Shown: positions 1 to 10,805 of the stretch, in pieces
Numbering within the stretch: the first letter of the stretch is position 1
Layout of the letters: each line of letters begins with the position of its first letter
Source: Alysiella filiformis
GTDB lineage: Bacteria > Pseudomonadota > Gammaproteobacteria > Burkholderiales > Neisseriaceae
Direction of reading: 5' to 3'
Assembly: GCF_014054525.1 (NCBI RefSeq)
Contig: NZ_CP059564.1
Coordinates: 1,684,357-1,748,356, forward strand
Length of the DNA: 64,000 bases
Position numbers and translations under genes: made by a program
The notes under the pieces: generated by a model
The model's input: the letters and a program-made list of their open reading frames with translations, nothing else
Databases searched by the model: none
What the model was told of the DNA's origin: nothing

Positions 1-316
1 CACGGTATTCTCCTTGCGCTTTGAGTTGAAGGGATAAATTGTCAAAGATTTTACAAAAATTAAAACAATCACGCAAACCCTTAACGCGATTTATTGTGTA
101 AAAACCACAAAACACCAGCACATCATCTCATTAAAAATAAATCAAAAATGCTTTTTCAGGCTGCCTGAACAGCCACATCATTGCCAACAGCACGTTGAAT
201 CCAAGCAATTTTTACTTTTATTGAAACAAAAAAATGTTAAAATTTAAAACCCCAGTTAAATTGGGGGTTTAGTTGATTAAAACGTTTAAACTCAAATCAT
301 TCATGAAAGATGGATT
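1..316. other. Intergenic region at the left edge
   Basis: No gene is supported here. Positions 1-14 read on the minus strand as AAGGAG, six bases, then GTG, so the start of a leftward gene may lie at or just beyond the edge. A palindromic uptake-sequence copy is at 155-169. A hairpin with arms AAACCCC (247-253) and GGGGTTT (264-270) lies ahead of the next gene and could be a terminator or leader structure; there is no clear T-run on the plus strand. Confidence 0.4.
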
Positions 317-1126
317 ATGACCAAAAATATTTTCTTATCATCTATTTTGGCATTATGCTTGGCAGCCTGCGGTGGCGAAAAAGCCCAAGAAAACACCCAG
401 CCCAGCCCAGCAGCCCCAGCCAGCACATCGGGTAAAGTGATTAAAGTGGCACTTGACCCCTTATACCCCCCATTTGTGCAGCAAACGCCAAAAGGTTTGG
501 AAGGCTTTGATGTGGACGTATTGCAAGCGATTGCCGACAAATCAGGCTTGCAAATGTCGTTTGACCCTTACCCTTGGGAAGGCTTGTTTGAACGCTTGAA
601 CACGGGCGAAGTGGACATTGTGGCAGGTGGCATTACCGTTTCTGAAAGCCGCAAACCAAATATGGATTTTTCAGACAGCTACAATGAAATTTCAACCGTA
701 TTGTTGGTGGGTAAAGATTCCCATATTGATACATTTGAACAAATGCGTGGCAAAAAAGTGGCTTATCAATTAAACACTTCTGCCGAAGCCACATTGCAAA
801 AATTGCAAGGTTCAGGCGAATTGGCAAAAGATTTGGGCAGCAACAGTGCATGGGAAACCGTTAAGCGTGTTTTGGCAAATGATGCATCCAAAGTAGATGC
901 CACCATTGGCGATTCCAGCCCATTGGAATACTATGCCAAACAATATGCCGACACAGGTTTGAAAGTCATCTACAACCCCAATTTACCCAAAGAAACCAAT
1001 GCTTTTGCCGTTAAAAAAGGCAACACCGAATTGGTGGACAAACTGAACAAAGGTTTGGCTGCCATCAAATCAGACGGCACTTACGACAAAATCAAAGAAA
1101 AATGGTTGGGCAAAACCCCCCAATAA
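317..1126 (+). CDS. Amino-acid ABC transporter substrate-binding lipoprotein (SBP family 3)
   Basis: This is a periplasmic binding lipoprotein of the SBP_bac_3 family, which captures polar amino acids for an ABC importer. A lipoprotein signal ends in the lipobox LAAC with Cys18, followed by a Pro/Ala/Ser-rich linker to about residue 38. The mature domain has the family motifs around LYPPF, GFDVDVLQAIA and a C-terminal DGTYDKIKEKWLG. Its 269 residues are normal for the family. No permease or ATPase gene is adjacent, so it must work with a transporter encoded elsewhere. It resembles the second binding lipoprotein at 33.1 kb, most clearly at the C-terminus. The ligand cannot be told from sequence alone. 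A strong hairpin follows the gene. Confidence 0.9.
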   Translation: MTKNIFLSSILALCLAACGGEKAQENTQPSPAAPASTSGKVIKVALDPLYPPFVQQTPKGLEGFDVDVLQAIADKSGLQMSFDPYPWEGLFERLNTGEVDIVAGGITVSESRKPNMDFSDSYNEISTVLLVGKDSHIDTFEQMRGKKVAYQLNTSAEATLQKLQGSGELAKDLGSNSAWETVKRVLANDASKVDATIGDSSPLEYYAKQYADTGLKVIYNPNLPKETNAFAVKKGNTELVDKLNKGLAAIKSDGTYDKIKEKWLGKTPQ

Positions 1127-1142
1127 TCGCATTGCAATATTG

Positions 1143-1190
1143 CTTTTCAGGCAGCCGAAAAACGCTTTTTTGGCTGCCTGAAAAGTTTTT
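1143..1190 (+). terminator. Terminator built from an inverted uptake-sequence pair
   Basis: Fourteen-base arms CTTTTCAGGCAGCC (1143-1156) and GGCTGCCTGAAAAG (1172-1185) are followed by TTTTT. It lies just after the binding lipoprotein gene. Confidence 0.85.
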
Positions 1191-1270
1191 GAAACAGACA
1201 CAAATTTAATGTGCAAAATTGTGTTAATTTGTGCCATAATTCGCAAGGCGGCTTGTTTCAGGCAGCCTGA

Positions 1271-3520
<2,250 letters not shown>

Positions 3521-3552
3521 TTTCAATGATTTGTATTTGATTTAAAATGAAA

Positions 3553-3598
3553 TTCAGGCAGCCTGAAAAGTTTTGTACAGCTTTTCAGGCTGCCTGAA
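3553..3598 (+). terminator. Uptake-sequence inverted-pair terminator after icd
   Basis: Perfect 18-base arms at 3553-3570 and 3581-3598 with a 10-base loop. The distal arm runs to an ATG that could be misread as the start of the next gene. Confidence 0.8.
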
Positions 3599-3628
3599 AT
3601 GCAAATTTTTCTGATTGGGGAAATTTTT

Positions 3629-4141
3629 ATGAAAACGAAATCGTTTTTACCTTCAATGGTTTTGGTGGCATTCTTGGCAAGTCCTGCCCTTTCATTTGCT
3701 TATGACGAACAAGACGAGAAAACCATTCGCGCTGATGTTGCTAAAATGAAAGCCGCCACGCTCAAACACGATGTTAAATCCATTATGCCAATGATGCCAC
3801 AGGCTTTTTTTGATACTTTGTCAAAAGAAACCAACACGCCCATTTCAAAAATCAAACAAGAAATGCTGAAACAAGGCGAAGAAACCGCCAGAGATGCCAA
3901 AGAATTAAATGCCAGCTTGGATTATGTTATCCATTGGAAAAAACAAAGGGTTTTGAAATCCAAAACGGGGCGCGATTATGTGTTGCTTCCGACCACCACA
4001 CGTCTCAATGGTCTTGAAATTAAAGGAAATTTGATTGCGATTAAAGAAGATGATGGGAAATGGTATTATCTGCAATATCAGCCGATATTTAAGTCTGTGA
4101 TTCAAAAGGCTTATCCTGATTTGAAAGTTTTGCCTAAATAA
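3629..4141 (+). CDS. Secreted protein of unknown function
   Basis: I do not recognise this 170-residue protein. The start chosen is the ATG at 3629, which has GGGGAA eight bases upstream; an in-frame ATG at 3599 lies inside the preceding terminator arm and lacks a ribosome site. The N-terminus is a classical signal peptide (MKTKSFLPSMVLVAFLASP...) with likely cleavage after LSFA. The mature part is hydrophilic and starts with a charged helix-prone stretch, then a part richer in beta strands (DGKWYYLQYQ). That order is seen in NTF2-like or DUF4864-type periplasmic proteins, but the resemblance is only in pattern. It stands alone between terminator-like repeats. Confidence 0.75.
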   Translation: MKTKSFLPSMVLVAFLASPALSFAYDEQDEKTIRADVAKMKAATLKHDVKSIMPMMPQAFFDTLSKETNTPISKIKQEMLKQGEETARDAKELNASLDYVIHWKKQRVLKSKTGRDYVLLPTTTRLNGLEIKGNLIAIKEDDGKWYYLQYQPIFKSVIQKAYPDLKVLPK

Positions 4142-4159
4142 TGCAGGCTGCCTGAAACT

Positions 4160-4287
4160 TGCTCCCTCTCCTTTGGGAGAGGGAAAAACTGTTGAGCATT
4201 GCCCATTTTACCCTCTCCCTAACCCTCTCCCACAGGAGAGGGAACTGGGTTACTTAACAAATCAATGACTTTTATCCCAAACTCGCG
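4160..4287. repeat. REP/MITE-like inverted repeat element
   Basis: CCCTCTCC-rich and GAGAGGG-rich segments (about 4162-4182 and 4209-4243) can fold into nested hairpins. The right border near 4260-4287 (rightward GACTTTTATCCCAAACTCGCG) matches the terminus of the element at 10135-10307 (CGCGATTTCGGGATAAAAGT, read in the opposite direction). The left terminus is not evident and abuts an uptake-sequence copy, so this may be a truncated copy. Confidence 0.65.
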
Positions 4288-4318
4288 TTAAATTAACTTT
4301 AAAAAGGGAAAGCAGATT

Positions 4319-5155
4319 ATGTCATTAAATATTCCTGTTGAATTTCAAGATTTTGCCGATGAAATCATCGCCAGTTGCAAACCGAGCGTGCCATTCACGC
4401 TGACCGTTGCCCCTACGCAACTTTGGGACAGCAAAGTGGGCGGCAAGCCTTATTTGCCACGCGATTTTGCTTATCCAAACAATCCTGATGGCGAACCTTT
4501 GTTCTTTTTGGCGCAAATCAATTTCGCGCAAATGTCCGCCTTGCCTGATTTTCCGAGTAAGGGCATTTTGCAGTTTTTCATTGACGGCAAAGACGATTGT
4601 TACGGCATCAATTTTGATAACTACCAAGACAATTCGCACTACAAATTGATTTACCATGCCGATGTGGTTGAAAACGCAGATGAATTGCAACAAGATTTTG
4701 ATTTTGTTCAATTTGATGAAACTGATTCTGGCGTACCGTTTCCGCCTAATCACAGTTACCAAATTTATTTTCAGGCTGCCACGCCACAGCCGATTACGCA
4801 ACACGATTTTGCTTTTGGCGAAGTCGTGCCTGAATTATTTGATTTTTTGGACGAAAAATCCGAAGACGATGATTACGAATGGGATTTACACGACAAATAC
4901 GATGAATTTTCAAACAGCGAACAACATCGCGTAGGCGGTTATCCGTATTTCACGCAAGACGATGTGCGCGGTTATGGCTCGTATGATTTGAAAGATTATG
5001 TGCTGTTATTCCAATTGGTTAGCGATTGGCGAGATAGCAATGATGACGTGAATATCATGTGGGGCGATTGCGGTGTGGGCAATTTCTTTATCCGCCCCGA
5101 AGATTTGAAAAATCTGGCGTTTGATAAAGCGTTTTTTACGATGGATTGTTGTTGA
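4319..5155 (+). CDS. DUF1963 (YwqG-like) domain protein
   Basis: A 278-residue soluble cytosolic protein with the DUF1963/YwqG signature: VGGKPYLPRDFAYP, GEPLFFLAQINFAQM and later a repeated GYPYFTQDD segment. The biochemical role of this family is unknown; members are widespread and often stand alone. The protein is very acidic (many Asp and Glu, for example DEKSEDDDYEWD at mid-length). A purine-rich AAGGGAAA lies upstream of the ATG. It is flanked by a REP-like element on the left and an uptake-sequence copy on the right, so it is probably monocistronic. Confidence 0.8.
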   Translation: MSLNIPVEFQDFADEIIASCKPSVPFTLTVAPTQLWDSKVGGKPYLPRDFAYPNNPDGEPLFFLAQINFAQMSALPDFPSKGILQFFIDGKDDCYGINFDNYQDNSHYKLIYHADVVENADELQQDFDFVQFDETDSGVPFPPNHSYQIYFQAATPQPITQHDFAFGEVVPELFDFLDEKSEDDDYEWDLHDKYDEFSNSEQHRVGGYPYFTQDDVRGYGSYDLKDYVLLFQLVSDWRDSNDDVNIMWGDCGVGNFFIRPEDLKNLAFDKAFFTMDCC

Positions 5156-5300
5156 TGGGTTTTCAGGCTGCCTGAAACAATGAACGCCCATAATCAAATT
5201 GTTTTTGCATAAAATTTCACATCAACCCCTTTCATATTCAAGCAAAATCGCCTAATCTTACGGTTTTTGTATTTTTGAACACAGAAAGAGAATGTTCACA

Positions 5301-6764
5301 ATGGCACAACACACTTGGAAAAAAATCAGTCTTTACGTTGCAGGCGCGTTGAGCGGCATTGCGTTGAGCGTGGGCGTGCAAAGTTTTGCTGCCGATAAAA
5401 CAGCCACTACCAATAATAAAGACAATGGCTTACCCATTCAATCGTTGCGTAATATGGCGGAAGTGTACAGCCAAATTAAAGCCAATTATGTTACCGAAGA
5501 AACCGATGAAAAATTGCTAGAAGGTGCCGTAAAAGGCATGGTTTCCAGCCTAGACCCACATTCAGAATACATGAACCAAAAAGGCTATTCTGAAATGAAA
5601 GAAAGCACTTCTGGCGAATTTGGTGGCTTGGGCATGGAAATTGGCGCAGAAGATGGCTGGATTAAAGTCATTGCACCCATTGAAGACACCCCTGCCGAAC
5701 GCGCTGGTGTGAAAAGCGGCGATTTCATCATCAAAATTGAAAACGAATCCACACGCGGCATGAGTACCACCGATGCCGTGAAAAAAATGCGTGGCAAACC
5801 CAATACCAAAATCACGCTCACTTTAACGCGCAAAGACAGCCCCAAACCGATTGTGGTCAATTTAACCCGTGCCATGATTAAAGTGAAAAGTGTGCGCCAC
5901 CATTTGCTTGAACCCAATTATGGCTATGTGCGCATCAGCCAATTCCAAGAACGCACCGTGCCTGCGCTGGCTGAATCCATTTCCGCTTTAACAACCGAAA
6001 ACAAACAGCCTTTGAAAGGCTTGGTGTTGGATTTGCGCGATGACCCAGGTGGTTTGCTCAATGGTGCGGTGGGCGTGTCGGCGGCATTTTTGAAAAATGG
6101 CAGCCCTGTGGTCAGCACCAAAGGGCGCGATAACAAACCTGCCATGTCGCTCAAAGCCGTTCCCGAAGACTACATCATGGCGGCTGGTGTTGACCCTTTG
6201 GCAAATTTGCCTGCTGAAATTAAAGACATACCCATGACGGTACTGATTAACTCGGGTTCGGCTTCGGCTTCCGAAATTGTGGCGGGTGCATTGCAAGACC
6301 ACAAACGTGCCGTGATTGTGGGTACGCGCAGTTTTGGTAAAGGTTCGGTGCAATCGGTTATTCCTTTGAACAATGGTGGCGCAGTGAAAATCACCACCGC
6401 CTTGTATTACACGCCCAACGACCGCTCCATTCAAGCAGTGGGCATTGTGCCAGATGTGGAAGTGCAAGACAAAACCCGCACCTTTGAAAGCCGTGAGGCA
6501 GATTTGGGCGGACACATCGGCAACCCATTGGGCGAAGAAGATGTGAAAGGCGGCGTGTTGAACAATGCAGAAAGCCCCAAACCTGCCGCCGCCAGCGAAC
6601 CCAAAGACAAAGATGAAGATTTGTCCAGCCGCCGCAAACCCAATCCTGAAAAAGATGACCAACTGCGTAAGGCTTTGGATTTGATTAAAAACCCAGCCGA
6701 ATGGCACAAATCTTTGGGCTTGGCAGCGAAAAAACCTGCTCCTGCCAAAAAAGAAGAAAAATAA
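5301..6764 (+). CDS. Carboxy-terminal processing protease, S41 family
   Basis: A periplasmic serine protease of the CtpA/Prc type that trims or degrades proteins from their C-termini. In order: an N-terminal signal or anchor segment, the S41 N-terminal helices, a PDZ domain beginning near FGGLGMEIG, and the catalytic core with SGSASASEIVAGALQD and GTRSFGKGSVQ. The Ser and Lys of these motifs lie 25 residues apart, as in E. coli Prc. The C-terminal tail is charged and Lys/Pro-rich. The ATG at 5301 was chosen because GAAAGAG lies 10 bases upstream; an in-frame ATG at 5292 is too close to it. A hairpin terminator follows. A suitable symbol would be ctpA. Confidence 0.93.
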   Translation: MAQHTWKKISLYVAGALSGIALSVGVQSFAADKTATTNNKDNGLPIQSLRNMAEVYSQIKANYVTEETDEKLLEGAVKGMVSSLDPHSEYMNQKGYSEMKESTSGEFGGLGMEIGAEDGWIKVIAPIEDTPAERAGVKSGDFIIKIENESTRGMSTTDAVKKMRGKPNTKITLTLTRKDSPKPIVVNLTRAMIKVKSVRHHLLEPNYGYVRISQFQERTVPALAESISALTTENKQPLKGLVLDLRDDPGGLLNGAVGVSAAFLKNGSPVVSTKGRDNKPAMSLKAVPEDYIMAAGVDPLANLPAEIKDIPMTVLINSGSASASEIVAGALQDHKRAVIVGTRSFGKGSVQSVIPLNNGGAVKITTALYYTPNDRSIQAVGIVPDVEVQDKTRTFESREADLGGHIGNPLGEEDVKGGVLNNAESPKPAAASEPKDKDEDLSSRRKPNPEKDDQLRKALDLIKNPAEWHKSLGLAAKKPAPAKKEEK

Positions 6765-6780
6765 TCGTTTTTGATTCAAG

Positions 6781-6811
6781 AAACCTTTCAGGCTGCCTGA
6801 AAGGTTTTTTT
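6781..6811 (+). terminator. Palindromic uptake-sequence terminator
   Basis: A single extended palindrome (AAACCTTTCAGG, then CTG, then its mirror) ends in a run of seven T. Here one uptake-sequence copy with extended flanks makes the whole stem. Confidence 0.85.
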
Positions 6812-6953
6812 GCGACCAATGATTTTTGGGGGCTGTCTGAATTTGAATATAGATAATTGAATATGTAAGCAATTAAGCCACAATTTGCTTTTCAGGCAGC
6901 CTGAAAACCGTTAGAATGTCTGTTTTAATTCACTCACAAAATGGAAACAATTT

Positions 6954-8201
6954 ATGAAATCACATCTGAAATTGTGTGCGCTTGCGCTGTCTTTTTTGGG
7001 CTTAACCGCGTGCAGCAGCATTGCCAATCAAACGCCCGACCAAATGTACCGCACCAGTATGCAGCGTCAATTTAAACAGGATTCGCAATACAATTTTACG
7101 GGTAAAGTGTTTGTGCAAACTTCGCCCAATGCCAACGCCAAAACGCGCGAACAAGCCCTGAATACCTTCATTGAACGCGAAACCGATATCGCAAAATGGA
7201 AATACCGAGACAATCCCAAAATGCGCAGCAAAACCCAAATTCGCCAACGTGCCGAAAAAAAATTGGCAAGCAGCGAATTGTTGGCTGAACACTTCGCCAA
7301 AAACGTGAGCGTACCCGTTTCGGGTGCTTGGGATTTGCCCAATGGCAAATTGGAAATTGTGCCAGAAATCCGTTATGAAACACGCGCTTCGGGTGCTTAT
7401 TTTAAATTGCCCATTCAAATTGATGCCAAACAAAGCAGCGCATTGATTGACCTTGCTGGCGTGTCGGCTTTTTCTGATGTTTACACGGTACGCAATGATT
7501 TGGCGGTTGAACCCATCAACAATCGCTATGTACGCATTACCCTGCCTGAATCGCTGCGCAAAAACATTCCTTTAAAAGACCTGTTCAAAAGTCTGCCCAA
7601 AGCATTTGACGATGGCATTGCCCAAATGGACAAAACACAATTCGCCATGTTGCCTTTGGACGAACGCGCCAAACGTTTGGGCGCAACATACCGCATCAGC
7701 CACAAACAAAACAGCGAACAAGGCGAGATTTACAGCACGGCATTGTTCAACAGCATTGTGCAACAGCTTGAAGATAATCAAAAAAATGGCACGGCTCAAA
7801 GCGATGTTTCCCCCGAAAATCATGCCAAATTCATTGAAATGCTGAAAACCATTAAGCAAAGCATGGAAGACGCACGCAAAAATGTGAAAGCGGTGGGCGA
7901 AAATGGCGAATCTGAAATCGCCGAGGTGGAATCGCTGCTCAACAAAATTGAAGTGGAAACCGAGCTTTATTTGGACAGCAAAGGTCGCATTTTGGCATTG
8001 GTTCAGGCTGCCGATATGCCCGATGAGCTGTTTGGTAAATTGTTTTATGGCAAACATGTGCGCTTGATTTACGAAACAGAAATGCAATACAGCAGCAAAC
8101 CTGTGTTTGTGATTCAAGCCAATGAAAGCAATACGGTGGATTTGGAAAAAATTTCGCCAAAATTCAAAGAATTGATGGATAAAACCATTCAAGCAGAATA
8201 A
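6954..8201 (+). CDS. Lipoprotein of unknown function
   Basis: A 415-residue predicted lipoprotein; I do not recognise the family. The signal ends in the lipobox LTAC, followed by SSIANQ, which has no Asp at +2 and so suggests the outer membrane. The body is mixed alpha/beta and highly charged, with a helical segment near the centre (EMLKTIKQSMEDARKNVKAV) and a beta-rich C-terminal third. It is flanked by hairpins on both sides and is probably monocistronic. It shares no obvious motif with its neighbours. Confidence 0.8.
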   Translation: MKSHLKLCALALSFLGLTACSSIANQTPDQMYRTSMQRQFKQDSQYNFTGKVFVQTSPNANAKTREQALNTFIERETDIAKWKYRDNPKMRSKTQIRQRAEKKLASSELLAEHFAKNVSVPVSGAWDLPNGKLEIVPEIRYETRASGAYFKLPIQIDAKQSSALIDLAGVSAFSDVYTVRNDLAVEPINNRYVRITLPESLRKNIPLKDLFKSLPKAFDDGIAQMDKTQFAMLPLDERAKRLGATYRISHKQNSEQGEIYSTALFNSIVQQLEDNQKNGTAQSDVSPENHAKFIEMLKTIKQSMEDARKNVKAVGENGESEIAEVESLLNKIEVETELYLDSKGRILALVQAADMPDELFGKLFYGKHVRLIYETEMQYSSKPVFVIQANESNTVDLEKISPKFKELMDKTIQAE

Positions 8202-8215
8202 GGCTTTTAAAAAAT

Positions 8216-8246
8216 AAGCTGCCTGAAACCCACGTTCAGGCAGCTT
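8216..8246. terminator. Bidirectional terminator between convergent genes
   Basis: Arms AAGCTGCCTGAA and TTCAGGCAGCTT enclose a seven-base loop between the lipoprotein gene and mtnN, which converge here. A-rich and T-rich flanks lie on the two sides. Confidence 0.8.
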
Positions 8247-8256
8247 AAATGGTTTT

Positions 8257-8976
8257 TTACATTTGACGCAACAGGCTGCGTACCAATTTGGCAGAATGCA
8301 CGGCAGCAATTTCCAAAAATGCGTCAAAACTCATCGCGGCATCGCTGTCGCCATTGTCGGAAATGGCGCGGATAATCACAAAAGGCTTGTTCAGTTGATG
8401 GCAAGTTTGGGCAATGGCGGCGGCTTCCATTTCGGTAGCAAGCGCATCGGGGAAATGCCCACGAATGGTATCCAACATCTTGTTGCTGCTGATAAATTGG
8501 TCGCCACTCACAATCAAGCCCAAATGATTTTGAATATCGGGTAATTGTCCTGCTGCCATTTCTGCGGCAAAAATCAGGGTTTTGTGGCTTTTGTAGCGTT
8601 CAGGCAGCTTGGGGACTTGTCCGTGGGCATAGCCAAAGGCGGTAACGTCCACATCATGATGTGCCACTTCCGCGCCAATCACAAGGTCGCCAACGCGCAA
8701 ACGTGAAGTCAACCCCCCCGCGCTGCCTGTGTTGATGACGCAATCGCATGAAAAATGTTCAATCAAAATGGTGGTGGCAATGGCGGCGTTCACTTTGCCA
8801 ATGCCGCTCAAACACAAAGCAACGTTTTTATCGTCCAACACGCCTGTGTAAACGGTGGTTGCGCCAATGGTTTGGGCTTGCACTTGGCTCATTGCCTGTT
8901 TGAGCAGCGCAATTTCCTGCTCCATTGCGCCAATGATACCAAAAGTTTCGGGGTGGAATGGGGTGGTGTGTGGCAT
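8257..8976 (-). CDS. mtnN: 5'-methylthioadenosine/S-adenosylhomocysteine nucleosidase
   Basis: It cleaves S-adenosylhomocysteine to adenine and S-ribosylhomocysteine, and methylthioadenosine to methylthioribose (Pfs). IIGAMEQEI carries the general acid/base Glu19, TEMEAAAIAQ has the Met-Glu pair that binds the ribose hydroxyls, and RAISDNGD carries Asp207. The 239 residues include a short N-terminal extension over the usual 230 or so. Its product is the substrate of LuxS, encoded just upstream on the same strand, although luxS has its own terminator, so the two may be separate transcripts. Confidence 0.96.
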   Translation of the reverse strand: MPHTTPFHPETFGIIGAMEQEIALLKQAMSQVQAQTIGATTVYTGVLDDKNVALCLSGIGKVNAAIATTILIEHFSCDCVINTGSAGGLTSRLRVGDLVIGAEVAHHDVDVTAFGYAHGQVPKLPERYKSHKTLIFAAEMAAGQLPDIQNHLGLIVSGDQFISSNKMLDTIRGHFPDALATEMEAAAIAQTCHQLNKPFVIIRAISDNGDSDAAMSFDAFLEIAAVHSAKLVRSLLRQM

Positions 8977-9034
8977 TTCAAAAGACTTTCTGTAAGGTAT
9001 GTTCAGGCAGCCTGAAACATAGATTCAACATTCA

Positions 9035-9063
9035 AAAAATAAGGCGGGTTCAACAACCCGCCT
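9035..9063 (-). terminator. Rho-independent terminator of luxS
   Basis: On the minus strand, GGCGGGTT and AACCCGCC form a GC-rich stem with a short loop, followed by TTATTTTTT, immediately after the luxS stop. It is not made from uptake-sequence copies. Confidence 0.85.
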
Positions 9064-9069
9064 TTGGCA

Positions 9070-9549
9070 TTAGGCAAAAATTTCCGTCCATTCGCTGCGT
9101 TTATCCAGCAGATATTGGGCGATTTTTTGTGCGCCTTCCAAACTGTGGCTGGCAGCCCAACCGCATTGCACTTCATTGCAGGCAGGCACTTCGGTTGCCA
9201 CCACCACATCTTTCAGGGTTTTTTCAATCAAATCAAGTGCATCGTTGTATTCGGGCAAATTGAGCAACGCCACATAAAAACCCGTTTGGCAACCCATGGG
9301 GCTGATGTCAATCACTTTATCAGAATGATTGCGCGACAATTCCGCCATCAAATGTTCCAAGCTGTGTAAAGCGGGCATTTCCATGTGGTCTTGATTGGGT
9401 TGGCACACGCGCAAATCGTACTTGTAGATTTTGTCGCCGTGGTCGCCATCGGTTACGCACGCCAAGCGCACATAGGGGGCTTTCACTTTGGTGTGGTCAA
9501 GATTAAAACTTTCCACATTCATGCGTTTTTCGGTTTGAATGGTGTTCAT
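9070..9549 (-). CDS. luxS: S-ribosylhomocysteine lyase
   Basis: It converts S-ribosylhomocysteine to homocysteine and DPD, the precursor of autoinducer-2. All key residues are present: the metal ligands His62 and His66 in HSLEH and Cys129 in QCGW, plus catalytic Cys87 in MGCQTGFY and Glu65. The 159-residue length is slightly above the usual because of a short N-terminal extension (MNTIQTEKR). With mtnN next to it, the window encodes the two-step activated methyl cycle. Whether AI-2 is used as a signal or is only a by-product cannot be told; no lsr-type uptake genes are nearby. Confidence 0.97.
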   Translation of the reverse strand: MNTIQTEKRMNVESFNLDHTKVKAPYVRLACVTDGDHGDKIYKYDLRVCQPNQDHMEMPALHSLEHLMAELSRNHSDKVIDISPMGCQTGFYVALLNLPEYNDALDLIEKTLKDVVVATEVPACNEVQCGWAASHSLEGAQKIAQYLLDKRSEWTEIFA

Positions 9550-9591
9550 GATGATGAATTTTCACAAAATAAAGGCGCGATTATACCAGTT

Positions 9592-9975
9592 TCAGGCAGC
9601 CACCACAAACAAAGCCACAATCGCCAAAAAGCCCACAAACCACACAGTTGAGCGAACAAGCGATTGATTTTGCAAATAAGCCCAAATAAACGCCACACGC
9701 GACAACACAAACACCACCGCCCAAAAATTGATGGCAAACTGCGAAGCCTCGCCTGTGGCATGGGCAATGATGACCGCCGCCGCATAAGGCGCAAGCATTT
9801 CATGTCCATTTTGCTGGGCAGCGTGGGCGCGAGCGGCTTTGCCTGTGGTTTGCGCCAGAAAATCGCGTGGATTTTTGTTGTCGGCAATTTGAAAGCCGCC
9901 CAATTTTTTGGCGTATGCCGCACAAAATAAATTCAAAAACAAGATGATGAGTATGCTGAAATAGGCAAAAGTCAT
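9592..9975 (-). CDS. MAPEG-family membrane protein
   Basis: A 127-residue integral membrane protein with about four hydrophobic helices and the MAPEG-type pattern: an early helix ending in a basic residue, NPRDFLAQTTGKAARAHAAQQNGHEM, then YAAAVIIAHATG. The family includes glutathione-dependent membrane enzymes, but most bacterial members have no assigned reaction. The start at 9975 has AAGGACT seven bases upstream; longer in-frame extensions reach into the repeat element upstream and lack a ribosome site. It shows no functional link with neighbouring luxS. Confidence 0.82.
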   Translation of the reverse strand: MTFAYFSILIILFLNLFCAAYAKKLGGFQIADNKNPRDFLAQTTGKAARAHAAQQNGHEMLAPYAAAVIIAHATGEASQFAINFWAVVFVLSRVAFIWAYLQNQSLVRSTVWFVGFLAIVALFVVAA

Positions 9976-10067
9976 GATTGAGTCCTTTGTTTGATGGTTC
10001 GGTTTCTTATCGGAAAATGTTGTCAGTCTTGCCATACACGACAAAAATTGTTGTGTACTGAAAGGCT

Positions 10068-10392
10068 GAAACTTTTGCAAAACTCAATTCGTAGGGGCAG
10101 ATTTCATATCCGCCTTTTTTCAATTTATTGATAACGCGATTTCGGGATAAAAGTGATTAATCAATTTAAGTCACTTTGCTCCCTCTCCCTGTGGGAGAGG
10201 GCTGGGGAGAGGGTATGCTGCTCAACAAGCCCTCTCTCCAACTCTCTCCCATAGGGAGAGAGGGCAGGTTTGTTGGCAAATTGACAGTGACTTATCCCGA
10301 GTTCATGTTATTGATAAAAATAAAAATTTCTGCAATTCTAAACAGGGCAGATATGAAATCTGCCCCTACAAACCGAGTTTTGCAAAAGTTTC
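10068..10392. mobile_element. Miniature inverted-repeat element carrying a second, nested element
   Basis: The outer element has terminal inverted repeats beginning GAAACTTTTGCAAAACTC followed by GTAGGGGCAGATTTCATATC, mirrored at the right end. A close copy without the insert is at 39914-40065, where the interior reads straight through. Here the interior is interrupted by 10135-10307, flanked by the 10-base direct repeat TTATTGATAA (10125-10134 and 10308-10317). No transposase is encoded, so both elements would have to be moved in trans. The element fills the stretch between the MAPEG gene and the XRE gene. Confidence 0.85.
10135..10307. mobile_element. Nested REP-like MITE with 10-bp target duplication
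   Basis: A 173-bp insert with imperfect terminal inverted repeats (CGCGATTTCGGGATAAAAGT at the left; the complement of the right end reads CATGAACTCGGGATAAGT). The core consists of CCCTCTCCCT/GGGAGAGG hairpins at about 10180-10262, of the same type as at 4.16 kb. The 10-base duplication of the outer element's TTATTGATAA marks it as a transposition-like insertion. Confidence 0.85.
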
Positions 10393-10406
10393 AGGCTGCC
10401 TGAAAA

Positions 10407-10796
10407 TCATTTTTTCAATAAAGCGATGATTTCATCTTTGGCGGCAAGTTCGCGGTCTTTTTGGGCGAGCAGTTCGTTTTTGTGTTGGATAATCAATTTG
10501 AGTTTTTCAATTTCGTATTGTGAATCGTTTGCTGATGAGTAAATGGCGATGTGATTGTTGTTATCGCCATTGATTTCATCTAATTGAATAATTAAACCTT
10601 TATCCGTTCTCAATAATTCACACACATCAATTTTAAATATATTGGCAATTTGTTGTAATCTTTCTATATTGATTGAATTTTCTCCGCGTTCAATTTTCGC
10701 ATATCCCCCTGCGGTCATATCCAATTTTTCTGCCATTTCTTCTTGCGACCATTGATTTAATTCACGCATGGTGCGGATTTTTTCGTGGGTTTCCAT
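10407..10796 (-). CDS. XRE-family transcriptional regulator with coiled-coil tail
   Basis: A 129-residue DNA-binding protein. Residues 1-65 form a Cro/C1-type helix-turn-helix domain (WSQEEMAEKLDMTAGGYAKIERGENSINIERLQQIANIF). The C-terminal third is a highly charged predicted coiled coil (IEKLKLIIQHKNELLAQKDRELAAKDEIIALLKK) likely to mediate dimerisation. The ribosome site AAGGAC overlaps the edge of a perfect palindrome, TTCTGTACAGAA (10806-10817), a likely autoregulatory operator. The gene is divergent from two small unknown genes, which it probably controls. Low GC relative to neighbours suggests recent acquisition. Confidence 0.88.
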   Translation of the reverse strand: METHEKIRTMRELNQWSQEEMAEKLDMTAGGYAKIERGENSINIERLQQIANIFKIDVCELLRTDKGLIIQLDEINGDNNNHIAIYSSANDSQYEIEKLKLIIQHKNELLAQKDRELAAKDEIIALLKK

Positions 10797-10805
10797 TTTT
10801 GTCCT

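Noticed and set aside
3599-3628. An earlier ATG as start of the secreted protein
   Set aside because: It falls inside the terminator arm, has no ribosome site, and would mask the signal peptide.
10173-10403. A 75-residue open frame inside the nested repeat
   Set aside because: It is made almost entirely of repeat-element sequence and its hairpins; no coding evidence.
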